In this document: piece after piece, positions 1-7,362 of the stretch
Numbering within the stretch: position 1 is the stretch's first letter
Layout: each line of letters begins with the position of its first letter
Virus record (IMG/VR): IMGVR_UViG_3300033816_000012
Location: 1-21,316 of that record
DNA length: 21,316 nucleotides
Source of the DNA: a virus
Reading direction: 5' to 3' (one strand)
The notes under the pieces: generated by a model
Databases searched by the model: none
Seen by the model: only the letters and a program-made list of their open reading frames with translations
Told to the model about the DNA's origin: nothing
Made by a program: the position numbers and the translations under genes

Positions 1-54
1 TCTGCCACCTACCTCGTGCTTAATTATCATTTCAATTGCCTTCTTGGAAATCAT
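1..54 (-). CDS. 5' fragment of a probable endolysin (lysozyme-like), cut by the window edge
   Basis: Only the first 18 codons are present, reading MISKKAIEMIIKHEVGGR before the edge. The pattern (Ser-Lys-Lys, an amphipathic helix, then a Glu) resembles the N-terminus of phage lysozymes, where this helix carries the catalytic Glu. The Glu at residue 14 would be that residue, but this is inferred from the pattern alone. The start overlaps the stop of the 28-residue gene by ATGA, and the gene is last in a chain of small membrane-protein genes, where an endolysin is expected. It would cleave cell-wall peptidoglycan once the holin opens the inner membrane. The fold and family cannot be settled from this fragment. 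Confidence 0.55.
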   Translation of the reverse strand, partial: MISKKAIEMIIKHEVGGR

Positions 55-137
55 ATTACTTGATTTATAAAGTAAATTAATCCAATTACCCACAATACAA
101 AACCAATTGCAAATGCTCTTTTTTCGTTGTTTTCCAT
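51..137 (-). CDS. 28-residue single-helix membrane microprotein in the lysis cassette
   Basis: A short charged N-terminus (MENNEKR) is followed by about 20 hydrophobic residues (AFAIGFVLWVIGLIYFI), then NQVI and the stop. This gives one transmembrane helix and almost nothing else. Its ATG overlaps the stop of the 64-residue gene as TAATG, and its TGA overlaps the endolysin ATG as ATGA, so translation is probably coupled on both sides. Those overlaps are the main reason to believe such a short frame. It could be a small holin, an antiholin or a regulator of the neighbouring two-helix proteins. No family is recognised and the function is open. Confidence 0.6.
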   Translation of the reverse strand: MENNEKRAFAIGFVLWVIGLIYFINQVI

Positions 138-331
138 TATTTACTGAATTTATCAATAGTTGTTAAACCTGCAAATGCCATACTCATATAAAATACTAAA
201 TCGCCTAAATGGTCATTTTTAGTAATTACAAAAGTTGTATATAAGCAAATAGCACCTATAAAAGCTAAAATCCTTTTATGGCTCATTGCACCAACTTCAT
301 CACTAAACATTGAAATAATAAACTTCTTCAT
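137..331 (-). CDS. 64-residue two-helix membrane protein, holin candidate
   Basis: The protein starts with MKKFIISMFSDEVGAMSHKR, followed by two hydrophobic stretches, roughly residues 21-37 and 45-57, separated by a polar turn (KNDHLGD). It ends in the charged DKFSK. Small two-helix proteins with a basic, Ser-rich lead segment and a short charged tail directly before an endolysin are common in Bacteroidota phages and are often called holin-like. Its start is one base after the stop of the 177-residue gene, and its stop overlaps the next ATG as TAATG. A role as inner-membrane pore former is inferred from topology and position. The 57-residue protein at 866-1039 is the other candidate, and one of the pair could be an antiholin. 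Confidence 0.7.
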   Translation of the reverse strand: MKKFIISMFSDEVGAMSHKRILAFIGAICLYTTFVITKNDHLGDLVFYMSMAFAGLTTIDKFSK

Positions 332-332
332 A

Positions 333-866
333 TTAAAACTTTTTATAGTATCCGAAAGAATATCCGTTCATTGTTGCCGTTGCCGTATATAAGGTGTTTT
401 TAGCCGTTTTAAGGGCAATTGAACCGCCAATCCCAATTTGTCCGTTAGAGTGCTTTAAATCGCCTATAAACCCTAAATAAAGCTGGTTCTTTAACTTTGG
501 CTCTATTAGTTTGGTAATTGTTATCGTAGGTAGGTTAAAATTGGCACTAAAACCCCTTCCTTGTATCTTGTTTTGACTGATTGTGTCTTGAATGTATGCG
601 TATCCAATAGAATCTATGCGCATAGTATCGGAATAAACCTTTACTTGGTTATAATCCTTAACGATTGTAATTGTGTCCGTTTCAACTATGTAAATTGTGT
701 CTAAAACTACAAAAGGGATTGAATTTCCCTTTATAAACTTAGTAAAAGTTTTCTCTTGGTAAACTGTATCAGTTATGATTACAGGTTCACTTTTGGTGTA
801 TCGTGCCTCACTTCCGATAAAAAAGATTAGAACCGCCGTTAATAGAACGATTACTATATCTTTCAT
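333..866 (-). CDS. 177-residue membrane-anchored envelope protein, spanin candidate
   Basis: An N-terminal hydrophobic anchor (about residues 3-18, no clear lipobox Cys) precedes a polar beta-type region rich in repeated Asp-Thr and Val/Ile-Thr pairs (DTVY, DTIYIVETDTITIV, DTMRIDS). The C-terminal third (LYLGFIGDLK, IGIGGSIAL, GYSFGYYKKF) alternates small and aromatic residues and ends in Phe, as outer-membrane beta strands do. It is a likely periplasm-spanning protein lying between two holin-like genes, where Gram-negative phages place their spanins. No known family is recognised. It has no embedded second-frame lipoprotein that I can see, so if it is a spanin it would act alone or with an unseen partner. 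Its start overlaps the preceding stop as TAATG. Confidence 0.7.
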   Translation of the reverse strand: MKDIVIVLLTAVLIFFIGSEARYTKSEPVIITDTVYQEKTFTKFIKGNSIPFVVLDTIYIVETDTITIVKDYNQVKVYSDTMRIDSIGYAYIQDTISQNKIQGRGFSANFNLPTITITKLIEPKLKNQLYLGFIGDLKHSNGQIGIGGSIALKTAKNTLYTATATMNGYSFGYYKKF

Positions 867-1039
867 TACTTAAATCTTTTAGCTGCCTTAATGTAATAAC
901 GAATTGCAAATAAACCAGAAACAATAGCAATCAAACTCGCTATAAGACTAACTACTGGTTGCACATTTACAACACTAATAAATGCGGTTGTACCGCTAAG
1001 AATAGTTAATAAGTCCGATTGATTGCTATTATGTACCAT
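866..1039 (-). CDS. 57-residue two-helix membrane protein, holin candidate
   Basis: Translated from the ATG at 1039, the protein begins MVHNSNQSDLLTILSG and has a first hydrophobic segment near residues 11-30 and a stronger one near 31-50 (SLIASLIAIVSGLFAI). It ends in a basic tail, RYYIKAAKRFK. Short length, two helices and a cationic C-terminus are the usual holin profile. Both ends use TAATG overlaps, with the 47-residue gene before it and the 177-residue gene after it. The role is inferred from topology and from its place in the lysis cassette; no sequence family is recognised. Confidence 0.7.
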   Translation of the reverse strand: MVHNSNQSDLLTILSGTTAFISVVNVQPVVSLIASLIAIVSGLFAIRYYIKAAKRFK

Positions 1040-1182
1040 TACGCTTCAGTTGTTTCTTGTGGTGGATTTTGTTCTGCGTTTAACTTACCCAAAAATTGCA
1101 ATAATGGTAAACCATAAGCAGTTGGGATAGTGTTGATAAACGCTTCTAATTCCTTGATTTGTTCTTGATTAATTGTTATCAT
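1039..1182 (-). CDS. 47-residue soluble protein heading the lysis cassette
   Basis: The frame reads MITINQEQIKELEAFINTIP, then a short hydrophobic part (AYGLPLLQFLGKL) and a polar acidic tail (QNPPQETTEA). It looks like one or two amphipathic helices and not a membrane span. It is the first gene after a 38-base gap that contains a Bacteroidota-type -7 element, and its stop overlaps the next ATG as TAATG. The leader just before the ATG is A-rich (AAAATAAAAACT), typical of this window. I cannot assign a function. Its position allows either a tail-end structural peptide or a lysis-timing factor. Confidence 0.65.
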   Translation of the reverse strand: MITINQEQIKELEAFINTIPTAYGLPLLQFLGKLNAEQNPPQETTEA

Positions 1183-1199
1183 AGTTTTTATTTTATATA

Positions 1200-1207
1200 C
1201 AAATATA
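1200..1207 (-). promoter_or_regulatory. -7 promoter-like element before the lysis cassette
   Basis: On the minus strand this is TATATTTG, matching the Bacteroidota -7 consensus TAnnTTTG, 17 bases before the ATG at 1182 in a 38-base intergenic gap. No TTG lies 17-23 bases upstream, so only half of the consensus is met. If active it would let the lysis genes be transcribed separately from the tail genes. Confidence 0.4.
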
Positions 1208-1220
1208 GTTAAATATTCAA

Positions 1221-1544
1221 TTAAATTACTTCTTCAATATCTTCTTCAATAATTGGTTCTGGAGTAGGCTCTGGCTGTGGAATTACTGGAGGTACATAAT
1301 CACCTGTAATTGTAACATCAATTTGAGTTGCAACCCAATTGTAAGCATACTCATTTGTTGCCCAACCAACGTAATCTTCGCCTGTCATTGTTAAATTACC
1401 TTGTTGTAATTGACTTTGAGTGTCGCTTAAAAGTGCATAGTAAAAAGTAGCTGAATTGCTTAAATTGTCATTAATACAATAAGCGTTAAGGATTGTTGCC
1501 GTTCCTAAGTTTAGTGGGAATACCACTGGTTGAATTGTTTTCAT
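1221..1544 (-). CDS. 107-residue phage protein of unknown function with acidic Pro-rich tail
   Basis: Residues 1-80 look like a small mixed alpha/beta domain (MKTIQPVVFPLNLGTATILN, later DYVGWATNEYAYNWVATQI). The C-terminal 25 residues are a disordered Pro/Glu stretch (PPVIPQPEPTPEPI, then EEDIEEVI). The gene follows the 201-residue fibre-associated gene with a 12-base A/T-rich spacer and an A-rich leader (AAAATAAAAATG). Its place between tail-fibre and lysis genes suggests a virion accessory or a small chaperone for the fibre, but no family is recognised and this is only inference from position. Confidence 0.75.
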   Translation of the reverse strand: MKTIQPVVFPLNLGTATILNAYCINDNLSNSATFYYALLSDTQSQLQQGNLTMTGEDYVGWATNEYAYNWVATQIDVTITGDYVPPVIPQPEPTPEPIIEEDIEEVI

Positions 1545-1556
1545 TTTTATTTTATT

Positions 1557-2162
1557 TTAAATTGTTGTAAAAGGTCCTGTATTACTTGAGCCATAAGCTA
1601 TTCTTAATGTACTGCCACTACCAAATCCATCAAATTTATCCAAAGTTACATTTACATTACTATATGCAGTTAAAGTTAAAACACCAGAATATAAAGGTGT
1701 ATTAGCTGCACTTGTAATTGTTTGACCAAATGAAGTGATAACTTTACCATTTAATACTATTGAATTTCCAGATATATATAATGCATCATTATTAAGAACT
1801 CCAACACCAACTCCTCCACTATTAAATGATAATATGTAGTAAATTGTAGCATTAGTTAAATTATATAAAACACCTGTTGTTGTACTTGATGGTCCTGTAA
1901 CAGGATATAAACCACTTGTTGTAACAAATTGTACATTATTGGCAGCCTCTAAATCGTTTTTAACAACTAATTCATTAGAAGCCTTATCAGCATAACTTGC
2001 TTTACTTGTGTTTATAAAAACATAGGCATCTGCTTCGTCTTTTGTAATACATTCGTCTGTTGCAGGAATACCACTTTTACCTACAAATATCCCAACAGAA
2101 ACTGCATTAAGTAAATTGTTACGTGTTACTGCTTGATTAGATGCTATACTTGCCCAACTCAT
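1557..2162 (-). CDS. 201-residue tail-tip or fibre-associated protein
   Basis: The first ~75 residues (MSWASIASNQAVTRNNLLNA, ECITKDEADAYVFIN, ASNELVVKNDL) form a compact module that I associate with Flavobacteriia phage tail proteins from memory, without a firm family name. The rest is Ser/Thr/Gly-rich beta sequence (GVGVGVLNNDALYISGN, VNVTLDKFDGFGSGST), like fibre shafts or receptor-binding tips. Its ATG overlaps the fibre gene's TGA as ATGA, so the two are probably translated together and may act in the same structure. A role in host recognition is plausible but not shown. Confidence 0.75.
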   Translation of the reverse strand: MSWASIASNQAVTRNNLLNAVSVGIFVGKSGIPATDECITKDEADAYVFINTSKASYADKASNELVVKNDLEAANNVQFVTTSGLYPVTGPSSTTTGVLYNLTNATIYYILSFNSGGVGVGVLNNDALYISGNSIVLNGKVITSFGQTITSAANTPLYSGVLTLTAYSNVNVTLDKFDGFGSGSTLRIAYGSSNTGPFTTI

Positions 2163-5100
2163 TTAATTAATGATTTAATAAGTTCTTCTAATTGTGCAAC
2201 CTTATCTTCTAAATAAGCAATCTTTGCAGTATGTACTTGACTATAAGATAATGTTAAGAATCCATCACTACCTTCCCCAACTGCACTTGGTAATATTTCT
2301 TGTAAGTCTTGTGCGTAGTAACCTAATTCTTGTTTACTATTTTTAACATACATCCTTGCGACAACATTTTCTATGCCTTTTGGTTGTTCGTAATCTTTAA
2401 CAAGAATCTTTAATCTACTATCCGATGTATCAAAGAATCCACCTGATGCGGTAACTGAACCTGCAAATAAAGCATCTGTACCTGTTAATTGACCTGTAAA
2501 TCTTCCTGTTCCGTTAACATCAAATGTATAACCTGCATCTGTGATTCTATTTATTCCTACGTTACCATTTGCAAATATTCTAATTCGTTCGGTAGCGTTT
2601 GTACCAAAAACTAATGGGTTATTTGAAATATTTTGTAATGTTACTATTTTAGAACTTGTTTTTAATTGCCCTGTATATTCAGAAGTATCTACGAAATCTA
2701 TTCTTGGCACACTTGCATTTGATGCAAATTCAATAGCCATACCTGCACCATTAGCAGTATTACCTATCGCAACTGCACCCCCACTATCATAAAGTAAAGA
2801 GTTACCAATAGAACTTGCACTACTCCATTTAGGAATATATCCTGTTGTACCGCTGCCTGTTACACCACTTCCTCCGCCACCTCCGATAGTAGTTCCATTG
2901 ATTTGGAATACTCCGTTAATGTTTACGTTTCCGTTAACTTGTAAAGCTCCACCACCACTTACACCTGTTGTAGTTCCTATTAATACGTTACCAGTAGAAC
3001 CTTTTATTATTAAACCCGCATCAACACCTCCATCTCTAAATATTGTAAAATCTTTTTTTGTAGTATTACCACTTGAATATAAAATAGCACTTGTACCATT
3101 ATGTGATAATATTGCTTGATTTGCAGCAGTACCATCAAATTGCATAGTTATATTTCCCCTTGCATCTACACTACTTGAGAATGTAGCTGCTCCTGTAGAA
3201 GCTAAAGTTAATCCACCTAGACTACCTTTATTTCTTAACATTAAACTTCTACCACTTGGATAATCTATAAAACCATTTGATGTTGATGGACTTAAAAATA
3301 AATCTAAAGTTTCAGCATTCGCACTATTTTTAATTGTAAAATCAAGAGTTCTCGTTGTACCATTAACATCTAACTTGTATCCTGCATCGGTAGTAGTGCC
3401 TATTAAGACATTACCACCCGAAGTTATACGAAGTCTCTCTCCTGAAGATGGAGCATAAAAAAAAGAAAAATCATCAGTTCCGTCAAGGTTTCTAACAAAC
3501 CATTTGTTTACTGAATTTTGTTGTATTGCAATATTAGTATTTAAACCACTTGCAGCATTTATAGTTAATGGAATACCGCTTGACATTGTAGTCGTTCCTA
3601 TACCTAATGAACCACTCGCATTTAACGTCATTGCTTGGGTAAATGATATAGCGTTACCTGCCGTTCCTGAAGGTGCGTTGTACCAATAATGAACTCCTGA
3701 ATCTTGTTGGTATCTTGTAGCAGCAGCAGTAGTTTTATAAATAAAGTTTGTATTATCAAAATATGCATTAGCACCAAGAATCATAATTGGTACTGTGCTT
3801 GAAGATAATGCCGTAAGATAAACACCATTAGACAATTCTAACGCTTTCCAAGAACTACCCCACGCACTCGGTGTAACTCCTAATCCTAAATTGCCTGAAG
3901 CGGATAAGGTCATTTTTGTACTTTGAGCTGCACCTGTTGCTCCATTGTCAAATGCTAATGCACCTCCATCTAAAGTTCTTATAACACCTATACCATTAGA
4001 ACCACTATTTCTTGCTAAAAATACATAAGGCTCTACATTTGATAACGTATAAGCGTTTAATGAAGTTCTTGAAGTAATATCACCACTTGCCGTAACTGAT
4101 GAACTAAATGTAGCAGCACCTGTGGATGCTATTGTAAGTCTATCTGTACTATTAGTTTGTAATTTAATTATACCTACTGTTCCTTTTGAATTTAAAGTTA
4201 AAACAGTTCCGTTTGTATTTGTATTTTCTGCAATAAGATTTGCATTATCTGTTCCATAATAATTTAGTGCAAATACATTACCACTAAACGTAGCACTTGT
4301 AGCTGCAATAGAAGATGAGAATGTAGCAGCACCTGCAAATTTATGCGTTCCTATTGTATAATAATTAAATTCACTTAATGTATTATCCCAATAAATAGAA
4401 CCTTTTGTAACATTTGCATTATTCCAATATAATTGAGTGTATTGTCCACTTGTTGCATTTAATATAACCATTGCATCTCCACTTGATGCTTTACTAAATC
4501 TACCTGTTCCACTTACATCAAGTTTGTATCCTGCATTAGTTGCTGCATTTCCAATAAGTATATTGCCATCTGAGAATATTCTCATTCTTTCAATAGCAGA
4601 AGTGTAAAACTGCATATCTAATGCTGAAGCTGTATATAAATATGGACCAGCATTATTAACCCCAAATAAACCAGCAGTAGTTAAATTTTGAACAATAACA
4701 AAAGCAGCCTCTGAACCACTATCATTGTTTAATACTCTTATTCCATTTGAACCAGTTTTAACAACATCCAATGTATATAATGGAGTTGCAGTACCGATAC
4801 CCAATCTATTGTTTGTATCATCCCAAAAGAAATTAGCGTTATCCTGTGCAATAGTTGAGCCATTGCTAAATAACACCGAGCCACTTGTTAAAGATGGTAG
4901 GTTATATTTATTGTTAAACGTAGTCCAATCGGTACTTGAAAGTAAACCATTTTGTGAACCACTTGCAGTAGCAATAGCTAATGTAATCGTACCACTTGTA
5001 GTGATAGGACTTGAACCAATAGTTACTCCACTTGTTGAAGAAGATAAACCAACTGAAGTTACAGTTCCTACATATTGGTCTGTATATTGTGGGATATTAA

Positions 5101-6634
5101 AAACCCCTGTTGTTGAGTTATAAGTTGCAGCACCGCTTGTACCTGTTGTGGTCAAGCTAATTGCTGCTCTTGCTAACGCATCCGTATATTGTGTTATTGT
5201 AGAACTAATAGCACCTGTTGTGTTATTATAATTAATACCTGCTCCTGCACTTAAACTTGTTAAAGTAATAAAGTTAGAACCATTAGTAATTTGATTGTTA
5301 TTAGTTGGAATCGTAATAACACCTGTTGTAGAATTATACGCACCGCTTCCTGCCGTAAATGACAATGCAGCACGAGCCAAAGCATCCGTATATTGAGTAA
5401 TCGTAGAAGCTATCGTAAACGAAGGATATGTGCCACTAATTGATATCCCAGCACCTTGTGTTAAACTAACAGTTTGGTCTGGAGCAGAGTTAGTAATTAC
5501 CCCTGTTGTATTGTTGTATGTTATTCCTGTACCTGCACTTAAAGATGTTAATGTTATATAAGCACTTGAATCTACCGAGCCATCTGCTTTTAAGAACTGA
5601 CTTGATGTACCTCCACTCTTTACTAAAGTAGTTGCGTTTAAAGTACCTATTATAGTTGCAGCGTTACCACTACCACTTGTTTTGTTTATATATAAACCTT
5701 CGCCATTACCACCTTTTGTTATGTTTAAAGCTATTCCACTACCACTTGAATGATTAATAGCAAAAGTATTACTACCTCCACTTGATGCAAAAGAACCTGT
5801 TGCACCTGTAATAACATCAGCCGTTAAATCAAATGTTCCCAAGTTTACGTTTGCGGTTGCACCTGTATATGGTACATAACCACTTAAATCCGTTGAATAA
5901 TTAGGAATATTTAAAGTGCTACCTATAAGAGTTGAAACACCAGAAGTACCTGTTGTTGTTAGTGTTATTGCGTTTTGCTTATTGTTAAAAGTTGTCCAAT
6001 CAGCATTATCTAAATATCCATCTACCGAAGCCGAAGCAGCAGGGATTGATAAATCTGGAGTTGTACCTCCGCTTGATAGTAATGGTGCAGTAGCCGTAAC
6101 AGATGTTACATAACCTGCTAAAGAAGGGAAGGTAGTTAATCCACCTGCTCCGTTAACGTATTGACCACTTGTTCCTGCAAATCCTATATTGATTGTTCCA
6201 GCCGTTGTAATCGGTGAACCTGTGATTGTTAAAGCATCTCCACTTTCGGTAACGGCTACCGAAGTTACTGTTCCATTTTGACCATTTGACTTTTGCCACG
6301 TACCAGAGCCGTAGAGTACCCAATCCCCAACCGCAAAGGTTACAGGACCAGCACCAAAGTTCACAGTTCCAGCTACATTACAAATGTACATATCCCCAGC
6401 ATCACCTGTTCCGTTTACTAAAGTTGGAGTATTTGTTGCAGCGTTCCAAGTACCTAAATAAGTTACTACACTTGAAGGTAATTGGCTAACTGGAACTTTA
6501 CCACCACTATCCAAAGTAGCCACCCCATTAGCAGCACCCAATGGAACTGAACTAACAATTCCACTTGTACCTGTTAATACTCCATCTAAATCCCTAACTT
6601 TTGCACCGCTTGATATTACTATTTGATTGCTCAT
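2159..6634 (-). CDS. Modular tail fibre (1491 aa) with C-terminal S74 self-cleaving chaperone
   Basis: The N-terminal ~120 residues (LDSGGKVPVSQLPSSVV, YLGTWNAATNTPTLVNGTGD, AVGDWVLYGSGTWQKS) are a domain common at the head end of phage fibres. A very long Ser/Thr/Gly/Asn-rich beta region follows, built from repeated modules: SADWTTFNNK-like units near residues 215 and 570, QYTDALARAA near 418 and 485, ATFSSS near 773, 842 and 1152, and a DAGYKLDVNGT-like unit near 700, 1086 and 1367. The last 88 residues start with SDSRLK (from residue 1404), the Ser/Lys dyad motif of the Peptidase_S74 intramolecular chaperone, and end in a coiled coil (YLEDKVAQLEELIKSLIK). By family knowledge this domain trimerises the fibre and then cuts itself off. 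The fibre should bind the host surface. It is the largest gene here. Confidence 0.93.
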   Translation of the reverse strand: MSNQIVISSGAKVRDLDGVLTGTSGIVSSVPLGAANGVATLDSGGKVPVSQLPSSVVTYLGTWNAATNTPTLVNGTGDAGDMYICNVAGTVNFGAGPVTFAVGDWVLYGSGTWQKSNGQNGTVTSVAVTESGDALTITGSPITTAGTINIGFAGTSGQYVNGAGGLTTFPSLAGYVTSVTATAPLLSSGGTTPDLSIPAASASVDGYLDNADWTTFNNKQNAITLTTTGTSGVSTLIGSTLNIPNYSTDLSGYVPYTGATANVNLGTFDLTADVITGATGSFASSGGSNTFAINHSSGSGIALNITKGGNGEGLYINKTSGSGNAATIIGTLNATTLVKSGGTSSQFLKADGSVDSSAYITLTSLSAGTGITYNNTTGVITNSAPDQTVSLTQGAGISISGTYPSFTIASTITQYTDALARAALSFTAGSGAYNSTTGVITIPTNNNQITNGSNFITLTSLSAGAGINYNNTTGAISSTITQYTDALARAAISLTTTGTSGAATYNSTTGVFNIPQYTDQYVGTVTSVGLSSSTSGVTIGSSPITTSGTITLAIATASGSQNGLLSSTDWTTFNNKYNLPSLTSGSVLFSNGSTIAQDNANFFWDDTNNRLGIGTATPLYTLDVVKTGSNGIRVLNNDSGSEAAFVIVQNLTTAGLFGVNNAGPYLYTASALDMQFYTSAIERMRIFSDGNILIGNAATNAGYKLDVSGTGRFSKASSGDAMVILNATSGQYTQLYWNNANVTKGSIYWDNTLSEFNYYTIGTHKFAGAATFSSSIAATSATFSGNVFALNYYGTDNANLIAENTNTNGTVLTLNSKGTVGIIKLQTNSTDRLTIASTGAATFSSSVTASGDITSRTSLNAYTLSNVEPYVFLARNSGSNGIGVIRTLDGGALAFDNGATGAAQSTKMTLSASGNLGLGVTPSAWGSSWKALELSNGVYLTALSSSTVPIMILGANAYFDNTNFIYKTTAAATRYQQDSGVHYWYNAPSGTAGNAISFTQAMTLNASGSLGIGTTTMSSGIPLTINAASGLNTNIAIQQNSVNKWFVRNLDGTDDFSFFYAPSSGERLRITSGGNVLIGTTTDAGYKLDVNGTTRTLDFTIKNSANAETLDLFLSPSTSNGFIDYPSGRSLMLRNKGSLGGLTLASTGAATFSSSVDARGNITMQFDGTAANQAILSHNGTSAILYSSGNTTKKDFTIFRDGGVDAGLIIKGSTGNVLIGTTTGVSGGGALQVNGNVNINGVFQINGTTIGGGGGSGVTGSGTTGYIPKWSSASSIGNSLLYDSGGAVAIGNTANGAGMAIEFASNASVPRIDFVDTSEYTGQLKTSSKIVTLQNISNNPLVFGTNATERIRIFANGNVGINRITDAGYTFDVNGTGRFTGQLTGTDALFAGSVTASGGFFDTSDSRLKILVKDYEQPKGIENVVARMYVKNSKQELGYYAQDLQEILPSAVGEGSDGFLTLSYSQVHTAKIAYLEDKVAQLEELIKSLIK
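2162..2425 (-). other. S74 intramolecular chaperone domain of the fibre
   Basis: This segment codes for the last 88 residues of the fibre, beginning at the conserved SDSRLK. In characterised members (endosialidase-type fibres) the Ser and the Lys five residues later form the self-cleavage dyad, and both are present. GYYAQDLQEILP and the terminal heptad-like helix match the family. Cleavage at the conserved Ser would leave a mature fibre of about 1403-1404 residues. Confidence 0.85.
2500..6030 (-). repeat. Internal module repeats of the fibre gene
   Basis: Several coding modules recur in diverged form. A Tyr-Lys-Leu-Asp-Val unit lies near 2515-2545, 3360-3390 and 4505-4540. An Ala-Thr-Phe-Ser-Ser-Ser unit lies near 3175, 4105 and 4315. 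A Trp-Thr-Thr-Phe-Asn-Asn-Lys unit lies near 4915-4935 and 5980-6000. An Asp-Ala-Leu-Ala-Arg-Ala-Ala unit lies near 5160-5200 and 5370-5400. The copies differ at many third positions, so the duplications are old or under selection, and recombination could shorten or lengthen the shaft. Confidence 0.75.
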
Positions 6635-6644
6635 CTTTATTATT

Positions 6645-7340
6645 TTATTGTAGTAAAGCCCTTACAAATTCACCACTTACCAATGCTCTGCTAAATGTTA
6701 AAATACCAGTTGCAGAAACAAATTTAACTTCTTCATCAATTGGAGTACCTGTTGCAATAATACCTTGCACATCAATACCACCTCTTGAAACGTAAAGACA
6801 ATTGTAACCAATTGTGTCAGTCCAAGTAATTGAAGTTTCTCCACCAGCTGCCGTGTAACCTTTTGTCTTAACTGGGTTTGCACCTACTATGATAACTCCT
6901 TCTGGGTCTACGCTTGTTCCTGTTATATTGTATGCTCCTGTACCTTGTAGGCTTACATTATAAGTAGCCACATCCCTAACAGGAGCATTTATTGCTAAAC
7001 TTGATATATTACAAGTTCCAGCTATAACTACTAATCCATCAACTCCATTATCTACTACGAACTTAATTTCTATTGGCTCTCTTGCTAACTGTTTATCTAA
7101 CATAAACAAATATGAAAATCCACTTAAAATAATTAACCCATCACAGGTTACACTCCAAGTAGCGACATCGTTCTTATATTCTCTAAACCAAGCTGAAGAA
7201 TAAGATGTTACCTCTTTTTGATCTACGTTTACATTAAACGAACAACTTGTACTACAAGCAAAAGCGACATCAACCTCTGGGTCAACATCTGTTCTATGCC
7301 AATAAAGCATTACATTTTTTCCGTTTACTGCGTTTGCCAT
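6645..7340 (-). CDS. Second tail-tube-like protein (231 aa) in the tail-tip region
   Basis: The sequence follows the layout of TP901-1-type major tail proteins: an N-terminal CSFNVNVDQKEVTSYSSAW segment, the tube motif WSVTCDGLIIL near residues 58-68, a variable middle, then GTCNISSLAINAPVRDVATY and SLQGTGAYNITG. The same landmarks occur in the 149-residue tube protein at 11865-12314 (ECEGFAID, FISNFGVNAADKDDVKFTA). About 75 extra C-terminal residues (from about DPEGVIIVGANP) form a beta module that could project from the tube. It lies after the tip protein and before the fibre, so it may form a distal tube ring or adaptor holding the fibre. The tube-fold assignment is by eye. An alternative is an Ig-like decorated baseplate protein. 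Confidence 0.65.
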   Translation of the reverse strand: MANAVNGKNVMLYWHRTDVDPEVDVAFACSTSCSFNVNVDQKEVTSYSSAWFREYKNDVATWSVTCDGLIILSGFSYLFMLDKQLAREPIEIKFVVDNGVDGLVVIAGTCNISSLAINAPVRDVATYNVSLQGTGAYNITGTSVDPEGVIIVGANPVKTKGYTAAGGETSITWTDTIGYNCLYVSRGGIDVQGIIATGTPIDEEVKFVSATGILTFSRALVSGEFVRALLQ

Positions 7341-7344
7341 AATA

Positions 7345-7352
7345 CAAATTTA
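7345..7352 (-). promoter_or_regulatory. -7 promoter-like element before the second tube-like gene
   Basis: On the minus strand this is TAAATTTG, matching TAnnTTTG, only four bases before the ATG at 7340, in a 22-base gap. No TTG is found 17-23 bases upstream. A transcript starting here would have almost no leader, so the call is weak and rests on recurrence at other gaps in this window. Confidence 0.3.
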
Positions 7353-7362
7353 GTCTTTTATT

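Noticed and set aside
2500-6030. CRISPR-like array in the repeat-rich region
   Set aside because: The repeats are diverged, irregularly spaced and in coding frame as fibre modules. There are no identical repeats with regular spacers.
2541-6795. Several plus-strand open frames of 61-132 codons within the fibre gene
   Set aside because: They lie antisense to the repetitive Ser/Thr-rich fibre, have Pro/Val/Leu-rich low-complexity translations and no domain pattern. They are mirror artefacts of codon bias.
6698-6883. 61-codon minus-strand frame inside the second tube-like gene
   Set aside because: It is fully contained in a better-supported gene and has a low-complexity translation.
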